Shown: piece after piece, positions 7,098 to 15,412 of the stretch
How the letters are laid out: every line of letters starts with the position of its first letter
Numbering within the stretch: position 1 is the stretch's first letter
From: Chloroflexota bacterium
GTDB lineage: Bacteria > Chloroflexota > Dehalococcoidia > Lucifugimonadales > UBA3495
Direction of reading: 5' to 3'
Length of the DNA stretch: 42,990 nucleotides
NCBI GenBank assembly: GCA_022573285.1
Contig: JACZUF010000026.1
Span: 1-42,990 of the forward strand
The notes under the pieces: generated by a model
Told to the model about the DNA's origin: nothing
Seen by the model: only the letters and a program-made list of their open reading frames with translations
Database searches by the model: none
Position numbers and translations under genes: made by a program

Positions 7098-7862
7098 TTG
7101 GAGCCCACCCCGTTACGAATTTATCTCAGCGGCAAGGTCTGCGCGGAGTGGGGAAAGACTGTGTTGAGGGAGGCCGGGTTCCCCAGCCGCCAAGCAAGGA
7201 TTCTGTTCGCCTATCTGGTCTGCCAACGGGCGCAGGCTGCGCCCATGGAACAGTTGGCCGGCCTGCTTTGGCCGGAGGAGACCCCCTCGGCATGGGACGC
7301 GGCGCTGAAGTCACTGGTAAGCAGACTCAGACAGTTCTTGCGCCGCCTGGACGAAGGTCTCGGCGCACCTTCCATATCAAGTCAATTCGGTTGCTACCAA
7401 CTCCAGCTTCCACCGCACACCTGGGTAGACCTGGAGGCCGCCCGTAACGCCGTGGACCAAGCCGAAGGAATCATTCGGTCCGGGGAAATCCGCTCGGCCT
7501 GGGGACCGGCCAATGTGGCCCTGGCCATCGCCCGCCGTCCCTTTCTACTGGGCGAGGACGGCGAATGGGTGGCTATGAAACGAAGGGAGCTCCTAGACCT
7601 GCTGCTAAGGTCCCTGGATTGTTACGTGGAGATCTGCCTCCACATCGGCCAAGGCTCGTTAGCCGTTGAGATGGCCGGTCAGGCCGTGTCTCTGGAGCCG
7701 TTCCGGGAGACCGGTTATCAGCGCCTCATGGCCGCCCACGCTGCGGCCGGCAATCGCGCCGAAGCGCTGCGGGTGTACGGGCGTTGCCGGGAGCTTCTGT
7801 CCGAAGAGTTGGGAGTTGACCCTTCTCCCGAGACCGAAGCTCTGTACCTGGAACTCCTGTAG
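7098..7862 (+). CDS. BTAD-domain transcriptional regulator (SARP-like)
   Basis: This 254-residue protein joins an N-terminal OmpR-like winged-helix segment (about 5-105; RQARILFAYLV, LAGLLWPEE, LKSLVSRLR) to a bacterial transcriptional activator domain (about 108-254; VDLEAARNAVD, PFRETGYQRLMAAHAAAGNRAEALRVY, ELGVDPSPETEAL). The last motif is diagnostic of the BTAD helix repeats. Such proteins bind DNA and activate nearby genes. The TTG at 7098 is my preferred start because the protein then opens with the expected strand LRIYLSGKV and lies downstream of the -10 at 7047; the frame is open back to 7005, but that would overlap the divergent gene. The ATPase/TPR gene follows 490 bp later; together they have the parts of an AfsR-like regulator. 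Confidence 0.8.
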   Translation: MEPTPLRIYLSGKVCAEWGKTVLREAGFPSRQARILFAYLVCQRAQAAPMEQLAGLLWPEETPSAWDAALKSLVSRLRQFLRRLDEGLGAPSISSQFGCYQLQLPPHTWVDLEAARNAVDQAEGIIRSGEIRSAWGPANVALAIARRPFLLGEDGEWVAMKRRELLDLLLRSLDCYVEICLHIGQGSLAVEMAGQAVSLEPFRETGYQRLMAAHAAAGNRAEALRVYGRCRELLSEELGVDPSPETEALYLELL

Positions 7863-7921
7863 CGCCCTCCTAGCCGGAGGCGGACTGGGGGCCGTGCTTG
7901 GGGCTTTTTGTCTCGCCAAAT

Positions 7922-8044
7922 GCCCACCGCTCGGCCCCGCACTACACCAAGTGGCGGGAGGCCGTCTCCGACTGGTTCAACGGTGACCCGCAGCGCTTGG
8001 AACTGAGCTCTCTCTATCCGCCGGATGCCGCTCGGGGCAGGTAA
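7922..8044 (+). pseudogene. truncated duplicate of the ABM gene 3' end
   Basis: Forty codons and a stop are nearly identical to the 3' end of the ABM gene at 5790-6107 (shared AHRSAPHYTKWRE, VSDWF, GDPQR, LYPPDA), with scattered substitutions. There is no start or N-terminal half; the match begins abruptly 60 bp after the BTAD gene stop. Weak similarity continues a few bases past both stops. It is a relic of a tandem ABM copy lost by deletion. Confidence 0.85.
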
Positions 8045-8351
8045 AAAGATCTGGCTTTACGGTGCTTGACCTGAGATGGAGGGGGGCGGGTTTTTGCCCG
8101 CCCCACGATTTTTAGCTATTTTGAAGTCAGCAATAAATTCTTTTAATCGTTAGGTATCTTCAATTGGGCCACGGTGACTGTGCGGTCATTCCGGCGTGCT
8201 AAGTGGTGCCACAAATTCGAGAAACGTTGATGCCCATCTATCTAACCGATAGACTAAGGCGAATCGATATGACTAATTTTCGATTCAAATCGGCAGTTCG
8301 CTCTCTAGATTTTCGACAGAGAGCCTGCAACTCACTCTGAGGAGCCGAACA
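8045..8351. other. 307-bp gap: terminator and likely promoter of the STAND gene
   Basis: The stretch is more AT-rich than its left side. It holds the hairpin terminator at 8083-8110 and, before the next gene, a possible promoter TTGATG (8227-8232), 17 bases, TAGACT (8250-8255). That promoter overlaps a small inverted repeat CTATC/GATAG (8238-8252) that could be an operator. No coding region is supported. Confidence 0.45.
8083..8110 (+). terminator. intrinsic terminator after the ABM relic
   Basis: GGGGCGGG (8083-8090) pairs with CCCGCCCC (8097-8104) around a T-rich loop and is followed by ACGATTTTT. It belongs to the same GGGGCGGGTTT hairpin group as the copies around the RAYT gene. Confidence 0.75.
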
Positions 8352-11063
8352 ATGGGATTGAATAAAGTCCTGACGGCCGGATTTTTTGCGCTCCTCACCG
8401 TTGTTATTGCAGTCACGGCGAACACTGCTGTAAATAACATTCCTAAACCTATTCAACCCTATCTTGAGTGGTCGTGGCCGTTTTTGGGCGTGATCACCGT
8501 CCTCTTTGTTGTTTTTAGTGTGATGCAAGCACGCAGGACCCCGCGTCAGTATCGTCGGCGCCAAGTTACGAAAATTATCGAGGAGCTAATAGAGGAAGGG
8601 CTTCCTCAACAACCAAGGAAGCACGAGCCAGAGCCACTTATTCCTAAGCCCCCGGAACCCTTCTTCGCCCACCGCTACCCGATGCAGGAGAACTTCACGG
8701 GCCGCGTCCGAGAGCGTGAGATGCTCACTCAGTGGCTTATGGCGAACGAGCATCCAGTACTAGTGCTTACAGCCATCGGCGGAATGGGTAAATCTGCTTT
8801 GACCTGGGTCTGGCTTCAATGTGATGTTCTTGGAAGGCATTTGCCAGGACTCTCGGACGAAACCGTCGAAGGTTTATCAACTACGCGCCTGTCGGATGGA
8901 AACCGCCCTCATGGTGCTCTCTGGTGGTCTTTCTACAATACAGAATCACGCTTTTCCGCGTTCTTGGACAGAGCGCTGTCCTACATCAGCAGCGGTGAGA
9001 TAGACCCGTATTCAATCTCGTCCAGCTACGAAAAAGCCCAGGCCCTAGTCGGCCTGATTCAGCAACACAATATCTTGCTAGTACTGGACGGATTCGAGCG
9101 GGAGTTGCGGGCCTACGCGAGTCTCATGGCCGCATACCATGATGAGGACGTTGCTGAAAGCGAAGGAGACCAGTCCCGCTCCTGCTCCGATCCGGCCGCA
9201 AGCGTATTCCTGCGTGGGATAGCTTCTGGCGAACTGAAAGGCCGAGTCTTACTGACTAGTCGGCTATATCCAGAGGAGCTTGAAGGACGTACCGGGCAGC
9301 GTAAGGAAGACCTGAACGCGATGGACCCAGAAGACGCAATCACCTTCTTTCACGCTCAAGGGGTGGTTGGTACACGTGCGGAAGTCCAGGCGGCTTGCGC
9401 TCCCTATGGCTACCATCCACTTGCTCTGCGTCTCCTAGCCGGTGTGATTGTAAGAGATCATTTGACCCCCGGCGATATCCGGGTTGCAGAACGTAACGCC
9501 ATCCCACCGCGACTGAGAGACCGGGACCAGCGACATCATATATTGCAGGTATCTTACGATGCACTCGACCGGCCAAAACGAGAGCTTTTGAGCAAGGTAT
9601 CTGCGTTTCGATCGGCGGTGGACTTCCAGACCATCGATTCGGTATTTGGTGAACGAGGGCGGGCGGATACTGGCCTCATGGCTGCGGCTGGTCGGATTCT
9701 CTTAGGAGCAATTCTACGAGGAGGGCCCGCGGACGTTGACGCCGACCTAAGTGAATTGACGAATCGCGGCCTACTTTTTCGGGAGGGGGGTCGGTTTGAT
9801 CTTCACCCGGTCGTGAGGCAGTACGCCTATGACCGTTTGGCCAAAAAGAAAGAAACTCATACCACCCTCATGGATTATTTTGCGGAAATGCCAATACCGA
9901 ATGAATATCAAGTGAAAACCATTGAGGATTTATCGTCGGTCATTGAACTCTACCACCACACCATCGGTGCCCAACGACACGATAAAGCCTGGGAATTATT
10001 CGCTGTTCGGATTTCTCGTCCCAACCGGCGATTGGGAGCCTACGATACTATGATTGAACTCCTGCGCTCCTTATTTCCAGACGGCGAAAAATGCCCACCA
10101 AAATTGAAGAGCGCATATGCTCAGGCCTGGGCGAAAAATGCCCTGGGGATTTCTTACAGCATCACAGGCCAGCCCCGCCGTGCTTGTTCATTGATTGAGT
10201 TGGCGAACAACATCCAGGAGACGATAAATGCCTCCAAGGCTGATATCATCTCTGGCCTACAAAACCTCACGTTTGATCAATTCGACTTGGGCGAATTGGT
10301 TGCTGCAGAGAAAAACCTTCGACGCTGCATCCAGATAAGCACAGAAATAGACGATGATACAGAAGCCGAATACGAAGGAGCCATTAGTCACAATGAACTT
10401 AGCAAGGTGTTGGCCTACATTGGCGCTTTTGAACAGGCTGCACAGGAATCCGATAAGGCTTTTAATTCGCTAAACAAACTGGGGTCAAACCAAAGCGTAG
10501 GCATGATCTGGGCCCATCGGACTAGGCGAGCCATGCTTTTGGGACAAGGCACAATAGCCCTGGAGGCAGCCACACAGAATCATCAGGTCGCTAGCTCAAT
10601 GGGTGATGAACGCGACATTGTTCGGGCCGAATGGCTACTAGGAGCGACTCTTACAACGAAATGGCTCGAATCAAAGGAAGGGCAAAACAAGTCATCAGCT
10701 GATGCGGAATCGCACCTTGCCGAAGCCCTAACTCGATCCCGGCGTCTAAACCTTGGGGAATTTGAACCAGATATTTTGCTGGCCCGGGCGCGTTGGGACC
10801 AGGTTAATGGAGATGCCCTGGGGGCACGGGAGCAAGCCCAAGAAGCCTTGGCTATCGCCGATCGCTCCGAATATCGCCTGAAACAGGCCGATATTCACAA
10901 CTTCCTGGCTCGGCTGTCACTAGACGAAGGTGCATCAGGAGACGCCTTGATTCACGCTGAGGCCGCTCGCGAGCGCGCGTGGTGTGACGGCCCACCTCAT
11001 GCTTACCAGTCGGCTCTGGATGAGGCGGAGCAGATGCTGGAGGAATTGGGCCAAGGTGACTAG
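8352..11063 (+). CDS. membrane-anchored NB-ARC/STAND ATPase with TPR-like repeats
   Basis: The 903-residue protein has two N-terminal membrane spans (about 8-24 and 42-58), a charged linker, then a STAND NTPase module. Walker A is GGMGKS at 143-148, Walker B ILLVLDGFE at 241-249, the arginine strand VLLTSR at 299-304, and YHPLALRL at 354-361 the conserved proline motif. A winged-helix-like segment follows (about 395-490; LHPVVRQYAYDRL near its end), then helical TPR-like repeats to the end. STAND proteins are signal switches; known ones include AfsR-type regulators and anti-phage sensors. No effector nuclease or TIR domain is visible. The start has GAGGAG eight bases upstream. Base composition is visibly lower in GC than its neighbours, suggesting transfer. 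An in-frame relic lies just after the stop. Confidence 0.87.
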   Translation: MGLNKVLTAGFFALLTVVIAVTANTAVNNIPKPIQPYLEWSWPFLGVITVLFVVFSVMQARRTPRQYRRRQVTKIIEELIEEGLPQQPRKHEPEPLIPKPPEPFFAHRYPMQENFTGRVREREMLTQWLMANEHPVLVLTAIGGMGKSALTWVWLQCDVLGRHLPGLSDETVEGLSTTRLSDGNRPHGALWWSFYNTESRFSAFLDRALSYISSGEIDPYSISSSYEKAQALVGLIQQHNILLVLDGFERELRAYASLMAAYHDEDVAESEGDQSRSCSDPAASVFLRGIASGELKGRVLLTSRLYPEELEGRTGQRKEDLNAMDPEDAITFFHAQGVVGTRAEVQAACAPYGYHPLALRLLAGVIVRDHLTPGDIRVAERNAIPPRLRDRDQRHHILQVSYDALDRPKRELLSKVSAFRSAVDFQTIDSVFGERGRADTGLMAAAGRILLGAILRGGPADVDADLSELTNRGLLFREGGRFDLHPVVRQYAYDRLAKKKETHTTLMDYFAEMPIPNEYQVKTIEDLSSVIELYHHTIGAQRHDKAWELFAVRISRPNRRLGAYDTMIELLRSLFPDGEKCPPKLKSAYAQAWAKNALGISYSITGQPRRACSLIELANNIQETINASKADIISGLQNLTFDQFDLGELVAAEKNLRRCIQISTEIDDDTEAEYEGAISHNELSKVLAYIGAFEQAAQESDKAFNSLNKLGSNQSVGMIWAHRTRRAMLLGQGTIALEAATQNHQVASSMGDERDIVRAEWLLGATLTTKWLESKEGQNKSSADAESHLAEALTRSRRLNLGEFEPDILLARARWDQVNGDALGAREQAQEALAIADRSEYRLKQADIHNFLARLSLDEGASGDALIHAEAARERAWCDGPPHAYQSALDEAEQMLEELGQGD

Positions 11064-11090
11064 GCATCCATTTTTGGTAATTTGGCTTGG

Positions 11091-11186
11091 GCGATGATTC
11101 AACCTGAGGACGCGCTGGGATTCTGCCGCAAGGCCACTTACCGCCCTGAGATTGCCTAGATCTGCTTCAACTATTCTTATGCCATT
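11091..11186 (+). pseudogene. relic of a TPR-type regulator C-terminus
   Basis: In the same frame as the preceding ATPase gene, after its TAG, the sequence reads DALGFCRKATYRPEIA, a TAG, then ICFNYSYAIG. This resembles the CRxAxYRPELAWTCyDYA segment common near the C-terminus of large AAA/TPR regulators, with the Trp codon changed to a stop. It is short, so this is a tentative call. Confidence 0.3.
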
Positions 11187-11196
11187 GGAAACTCGC

Positions 11197-11535
11197 CTAC
11201 CCCTCCAAATGCACCGTAGCGGTTATCCGGGGCACGTTGCCCACCACGCGGGTGGTGTGGCCGTTGCCGGTTAGGTCCTCGGCCAGGTTGACGTCGCCGG
11301 CTCCCAGGCGGTGTACGGTGCCGTCCTTCAGGCCGATCTCAGCCTCGCCGGAGAGGGTGATGATGTACTGGCGGCGCGGGGCGATGTGCCAGTCGCTGAA
11401 GAAGCCGGGCTGTTGCGCCTGGAAGACGATTCCCTTGGCGTCGTGCAGGGTGTTCCAGGCTGGGTGTTCCGACGGGTCTATCTCCTCGATGTGAGTGTTG
11501 CCGTCGTCGCCGGTGTACATTCTGATCGAGCCCAT
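11197..11535 (-). CDS. small cupin-domain protein
   Basis: This 112-residue protein is a single beta-barrel cupin. The first motif is seen around GFFSDWHIAPRRQYIITLSGEAEIGL and the second around LGAGDVNLAEDLTGNGHTTRVVG. The metal-binding His set is incomplete: one His in DWH, one in GNGH. The start has GGGAGG eight bases upstream. It is the last gene of a minus-strand group with the haloacetate-dehalogenase-like hydrolase 48 bp upstream. Cupins of this size are often isomerases, lyases or small sensors; the role is not readable. Confidence 0.85.
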   Translation of the reverse strand: MGSIRMYTGDDGNTHIEEIDPSEHPAWNTLHDAKGIVFQAQQPGFFSDWHIAPRRQYIITLSGEAEIGLKDGTVHRLGAGDVNLAEDLTGNGHTTRVVGNVPRITATVHLEG

Positions 11536-11583
11536 GGTTCTACCTCCCTTCTTTCAGTCCTTGATAGTGATTTTGAGTGGCGT

Positions 11584-12456
11584 CTACTCCGATAGGAATT
11601 CTTTGATGGCCGCGTAGGTCTCGTCGGGCGCCTCTTCCGCCAGGTAATGGCCGCAGGGCAGCGAATGGCCGCGCACGTTGGTGGCGTAGTCGCCCCAGAC
11701 CTTGAGCACGTCCTGCGTCCGCCCGACGTAGCCCGTGGAACTCCACAGGGCCAACATGGGGCAATTTATTTTCTGGTCGAAATCCGCCTCATCGTGCACC
11801 AGGTCGATGCTGGCCCCGGCCCGGTAGTCCTCGCAGACCGCGTGGATGGTGCCGGGGTCGTTGAAACAGCGCAGATAGTCGGCCAACGCTTCGGGCGTGA
11901 ACACCTTATCGGCGTCCTTGACGCGGTCAAACCCCCGCCGCGCGAAGAACTCCGGGTCGGCCCCAATCACCTTCTCCGGGAAATCGAAGGGCTGGATCAG
12001 GAAGAACCAATGATAGGTGTTGGTGGCGAACTCCTTGTTCACTATCTGGAACATCTTGCGGGTGGGGATGATGTCCAACGTAGCCAGCTTGAGAACGCTC
12101 TCCGGGTGGTCCTTGGTCAGGCGGTGGGACACCCTGCCGCCCCGGTCGTGGCCCACCAGGAAGAACGTATCGAACCCAAGCTGCTTCATGACATCCACTT
12201 GGTCCTGGGCCATGGTGCGCTTGGAGTAGTTCAGGTGCTCCGGGTCGCCCTCGACCTTGGCGCTGTCGCCGTAGCCGCGAAGGTCCGGGCAGACCACAGT
12301 GAAATCCTCCGCCAGGCGCGGCGCGATCTTGTTCCACATGGCGTGGGTCTGGGGGTAGCCGTGGAGCAGCAGCAACGGAGGGCCGCCGCCGCCCTTCACC
12401 AGATTGATGGTGGTGCCGTTGGCTTCTATCTGTAACCGCTCGAATCCTTCAAACAT
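11584..12456 (-). CDS. alpha/beta hydrolase of the haloacetate (fluoroacetate) dehalogenase type
   Basis: The 290-residue cytoplasmic hydrolase matches the fluoroacetate dehalogenase family over its whole length. The oxyanion motif is HGYPQTHAMW (32-41). The nucleophile is D104 in GHDRGGR, with R105 and R108 placed as the carboxylate-binding arginines. The acid is D128 in TLDII. H149-W150 match the halide-binding His-Trp pair, and H270 in CGHYLAEE is the catalytic His. Family members hydrolyse haloacetates to glycolate. All key positions are present, so dehalogenation of a 2-haloacid is plausible, although epoxide-hydrolase relatives share most of the fold. It lies in a four-gene minus group (MFS, aminotransferase, hydrolase, cupin). 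Confidence 0.85.
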   Translation of the reverse strand: MFEGFERLQIEANGTTINLVKGGGGPPLLLLHGYPQTHAMWNKIAPRLAEDFTVVCPDLRGYGDSAKVEGDPEHLNYSKRTMAQDQVDVMKQLGFDTFFLVGHDRGGRVSHRLTKDHPESVLKLATLDIIPTRKMFQIVNKEFATNTYHWFFLIQPFDFPEKVIGADPEFFARRGFDRVKDADKVFTPEALADYLRCFNDPGTIHAVCEDYRAGASIDLVHDEADFDQKINCPMLALWSSTGYVGRTQDVLKVWGDYATNVRGHSLPCGHYLAEEAPDETYAAIKEFLSE

Positions 12457-12488
12457 GGTCTCGTTCCTTTTTATGAAAGATGCGCCTC

Positions 12489-13835
12489 TTAGGCGGACGG
12501 GGTCAGAGCCCTTTCCAGCACCCGCCGGAGGGCCGCGGTGAAGGCGTCGATCTCAGCCTCGCCGATCTCCGTGGAGACCGCGCCCACCAGATTGGAAGCC
12601 ATCAAGATACCTTCGTTCAGCAGTCCCAGGAACACCTGGTACCGGAAGGTTGCGTCCTCGGCGGCGATGTCCCGGTAGCCCACCAGTTCGTCGCCGGTGA
12701 AATGGATGCCGAACAAAGAACCCAGACCCGTCACCTGGACCGGTGTCTCCAAATCGACACCGACCTGAAAGATACCGGCTTTCAGCCGTTCGGTCATCTC
12801 GGCCAGCTTCCGGTACACCTCGGGAGTGAGTTCTTCCAGGGTCGCCGCCCCCGCCAGCATGGTCACCGGGTTGGCGTTGAACGTCCCGGCGTGGGCCACC
12901 CTGGGCCCGCCGGGGACCGTTGGGTCGTAGAGGTCCATGATGTCCTTGCGGCCGCCGAAGGCCCCGATGGAGAACCCGCCGCCGATGATCTTGCCCAACG
13001 ATGTCATGTCCGGGGTGATCCCGTAGTACTCCTGGGCGCCGCCCAGGGAGGCGCGGTAGCTGATGACCTCGTCGAAGATCAGGATGACTCCGTTGTCCCT
13101 GGTGAACTCCCGCAGCATGGCCAAGAACTCGGTGGTGGCCGGCAGCATCCCGACGGAGCCGAGAATCGGTTCGATGATCACCGCCGCCAACTGGTCTTTG
13201 TTCTCTTCCAGGATCTTACGGGCGGCCGCCGTCTCGTTGAAGGGCATCACCACCACCTGGTCCAGTGTGCCTTCGCCCAGGCCTTCGGTGGCGGCCAGGG
13301 CATCGGGACGGCTGCGCTCACCGGCTTTGGCCGGGTCCACCCGCACGCTGACGCTCACTTGGTCGTGGCTGCCGTGGTAGCCGCCCTCAACCTTGGCGAT
13401 CTTGCTCTTGCCGGTGACGGCCCGCGCCGCCCGGATGGTGTTCAAGGTGGCCTCGGTGCCCGAGTTGGTGAAGCGTACCAGGTCGAAGCTGGGAATGCGT
13501 TCGCAGAGCAGCTTGGCCAGCCGGGTCTGGTTGGCGTTGGGGGCGTTGTAGACCATTCCCTGCTCCATCTGCTCCCGGACCACCTTGACCACCGGCTTGG
13601 GCGAATGGCCGAGGACAAGAGTCGTCATGGTGCCGATGAAGTCCAATCGGTCCACGCCGTCGGCGTCGACGACATGGCAGCCCGAGGCGTGGTCAACGAA
13701 GATTGGGTAGGGGTTCCAGAAGATGGAGTTCCGGCTGTCGCCGCCCGGCAGGTAATTCTTGGCGTCTTCCCACAGTCCCTTCGACTTGGGAGTCGATCGG
13801 AGGTACCGTTCTAGCTCGCTGGTGGTCTCGGCCAT
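12489..13835 (-). CDS. class III PLP aminotransferase, glutamate-1-semialdehyde aminomutase-like
   Basis: This 448-residue fold-type I PLP enzyme shows NSGTEA (124-129, phosphate-binding), GGYHGSHDQ (151-159), FDEV (254-257) and the Schiff-base lysine K282 in SLGKIIGGGF. The overall pattern (GGDSRN near residue 31, AGTFNANP near 315) is that of GSA aminomutase relatives. Because it lies among catabolic and transport genes rather than haem genes, a role in amine or amino-acid metabolism is more likely than HemL (inference). The start has AGGAGG upstream. It is 32 bp upstream of the hydrolase gene on the same strand. Confidence 0.88.
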   Translation of the reverse strand: MAETTSELERYLRSTPKSKGLWEDAKNYLPGGDSRNSIFWNPYPIFVDHASGCHVVDADGVDRLDFIGTMTTLVLGHSPKPVVKVVREQMEQGMVYNAPNANQTRLAKLLCERIPSFDLVRFTNSGTEATLNTIRAARAVTGKSKIAKVEGGYHGSHDQVSVSVRVDPAKAGERSRPDALAATEGLGEGTLDQVVVMPFNETAAARKILEENKDQLAAVIIEPILGSVGMLPATTEFLAMLREFTRDNGVILIFDEVISYRASLGGAQEYYGITPDMTSLGKIIGGGFSIGAFGGRKDIMDLYDPTVPGGPRVAHAGTFNANPVTMLAGAATLEELTPEVYRKLAEMTERLKAGIFQVGVDLETPVQVTGLGSLFGIHFTGDELVGYRDIAAEDATFRYQVFLGLLNEGILMASNLVGAVSTEIGEAEIDAFTAALRRVLERALTPSA

Positions 13836-13885
13836 CCGTGCCTCCTGATTGGGTGAACGTTATGGGCTTTCCTATACGGTGCATC

Positions 13886-13921
13886 CCTTCCCCCGCGCCG
13901 GGGGAAGGTTAGGATGGGGGC
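13886..13921. repeat. dispersed repeat (CCTTCCCCC hairpin with GGTTAGGATGGGGG arm)
   Basis: CCTTCCCCCG (13886-13895) pairs perfectly with CGGGGGAAGG (13899-13908) around three bases, followed by TTAGGATGGGGG. The same element in the opposite orientation is at 30607-30640. It lies between the MFS and aminotransferase genes. Confidence 0.8.
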
Positions 13922-13945
13922 GTTCCTCGTGTGGGCGGTGGAACG

Positions 13946-15220
13946 CTAATTGGCCGACGCCCCAACTGCCGCCGCCGGCACCGCGCCTGGGAAGTAGAGC
14001 TTTCTCAACGAGCCGCTGCCAAGGCTGACGAATACGACCGCCACGAAGATGAGGCCGCCGAACACCATTACCGATGACGCGCTGAACACGTCGGCGAAGG
14101 CCGCGTTGGCCATGTTGGTGACGGCCATGCTGCCGCCCACGTGGACCGAGTAGACCCCGGCCACGCGGCCCCGGACGTGGTCCTCGGTAAGAGACTGGAT
14201 GATGGTATGGCTGATGGTCATGAACCCGGCCTGGTTGGCGCCCATCACCACCGTGGCGGCAATGGATAGCGTGCTGCTGTCGGACCATGCCAACAGCATC
14301 GGCCCCAATCCGCTGGTGAAGGCGAAGAACAAGAACAGCTTGCCTCTGACGGATTCGCTTCTGACCCCGGCCAAGAAGACGGAAGCCAACAGCGCCCCAC
14401 CGCCGATCCCGGCGATCAGGTAGCTGACGCCCACCGAGCCGGCCCCCAATTTGTCCTGGGATATGGCGGGAAAAATGGACTCGTAGGACATGGTGAGGGC
14501 GCAGTGGGCCAGGACCAGCAGGACCATGGCCATGATGGTGGGCCGCTTGTACACGTAGACGAAACCCTCAAACAGGTTCGCCATGAAACTCTGGCTCTTG
14601 TCGATCACGCCGGTGGACCTGATGGCGACCCGGGAGACCCAATAGAAGCCAAACAGGTAGAACCCGCTGCAGAGCCAGAAGGCCGCCTCGATATTAACGA
14701 AGCCTAGAAGAGGGATGATGGCCAGAGCCCCGAACATCCGGGCTCCCTGTTGGGTGGCCTGGTTCAAGGCGATGGCGTTCAAGAGGTGCTCTTTGGGCAC
14801 TAAGTTGGGTATCAAGGCGGTGGCCGTGGTCATCTGAGCGGCCCGCAGGGTGCCGTTGGCCAGGGCCAGGAAGGTGAGAGTCCAAGGACCCGCAAGTCCG
14901 TTCATGACCAACACGGCCAGGAGCACGTTGTTGCCCATGTTCAGAGCGAAGATCCACTTTAATAATCGCTGCCGGTCGAACCGGTCGGCGAGGAACCCCG
15001 CGATCGGGGTGGAGACCACCCTGGGCGCGATGGCCGCGAAGGTGACTATCCCGACCCAGAGCGAGCCGTCGGTGAGCTCGAAGGCCAGCCAGCCCCGGGC
15101 GATGATCAGCGCCCAGGCGGCGGAGGCGGAGAAGGTGGTGGCGATCCAGAGATTGCGGTAGTCCTGGTATTGCAGGGCCAGGAGAAACCGGTCTCGTATG
15201 GTCGCTAATAGGGTTATCAT
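13946..15220 (-). CDS. MFS transporter, EntS/MFS_3-like exporter
   Basis: This 424-residue inner-membrane protein has about 12 hydrophobic segments. The N-terminus (FLLALQYQDYRNLWIATTFS) and the loop GFLADRFDRQRLLKW are characteristic of the MFS_3 branch (enterobactin-exporter-like). The start ATG at 15220 has AAGGA nearby upstream. It is the first gene of the minus group that continues with the aminotransferase, hydrolase and cupin genes, and it is divergent from the CoA-transferase operon at 15413. Substrate unknown; export of a small organic acid or of a toxic intermediate would fit the neighbours (inference). Confidence 0.87.
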   Translation of the reverse strand: MITLLATIRDRFLLALQYQDYRNLWIATTFSASAAWALIIARGWLAFELTDGSLWVGIVTFAAIAPRVVSTPIAGFLADRFDRQRLLKWIFALNMGNNVLLAVLVMNGLAGPWTLTFLALANGTLRAAQMTTATALIPNLVPKEHLLNAIALNQATQQGARMFGALAIIPLLGFVNIEAAFWLCSGFYLFGFYWVSRVAIRSTGVIDKSQSFMANLFEGFVYVYKRPTIMAMVLLVLAHCALTMSYESIFPAISQDKLGAGSVGVSYLIAGIGGGALLASVFLAGVRSESVRGKLFLFFAFTSGLGPMLLAWSDSSTLSIAATVVMGANQAGFMTISHTIIQSLTEDHVRGRVAGVYSVHVGGSMAVTNMANAAFADVFSASSVMVFGGLIFVAVVFVSLGSGSLRKLYFPGAVPAAAVGASAN

Positions 15221-15412
15221 GCCGGTCCTTGATGTTTTCAGCCTGGATGATTATAGCAGTAGATTCAAGACTGCTAGATAGACGCCAAGCGGCCGGTTCA
15301 GTCTTGACTGCGCCCAAGGGGCTTACTACAATCGCCAAAGCCGCTCAGGCAGCCGCATCTCCGGGCCCCGAAAGCCCGGCCTCGTTAAGTTCAGGCCACG
15401 CCAAGGAACAAC

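Noticed and set aside
8352-11063. Named anti-phage system (Avs or similar)
   Set aside because: No nuclease, TIR or other effector domain is visible; only a STAND ATPase with membrane spans and repeats can be supported.
12480-13814. 444-codon open frame on the plus strand, antisense to the aminotransferase gene
   Set aside because: It mirrors a well-supported PLP enzyme, has no family likeness, and is rich in His, Gly and Val as expected for the antisense of a GC-rich gene.
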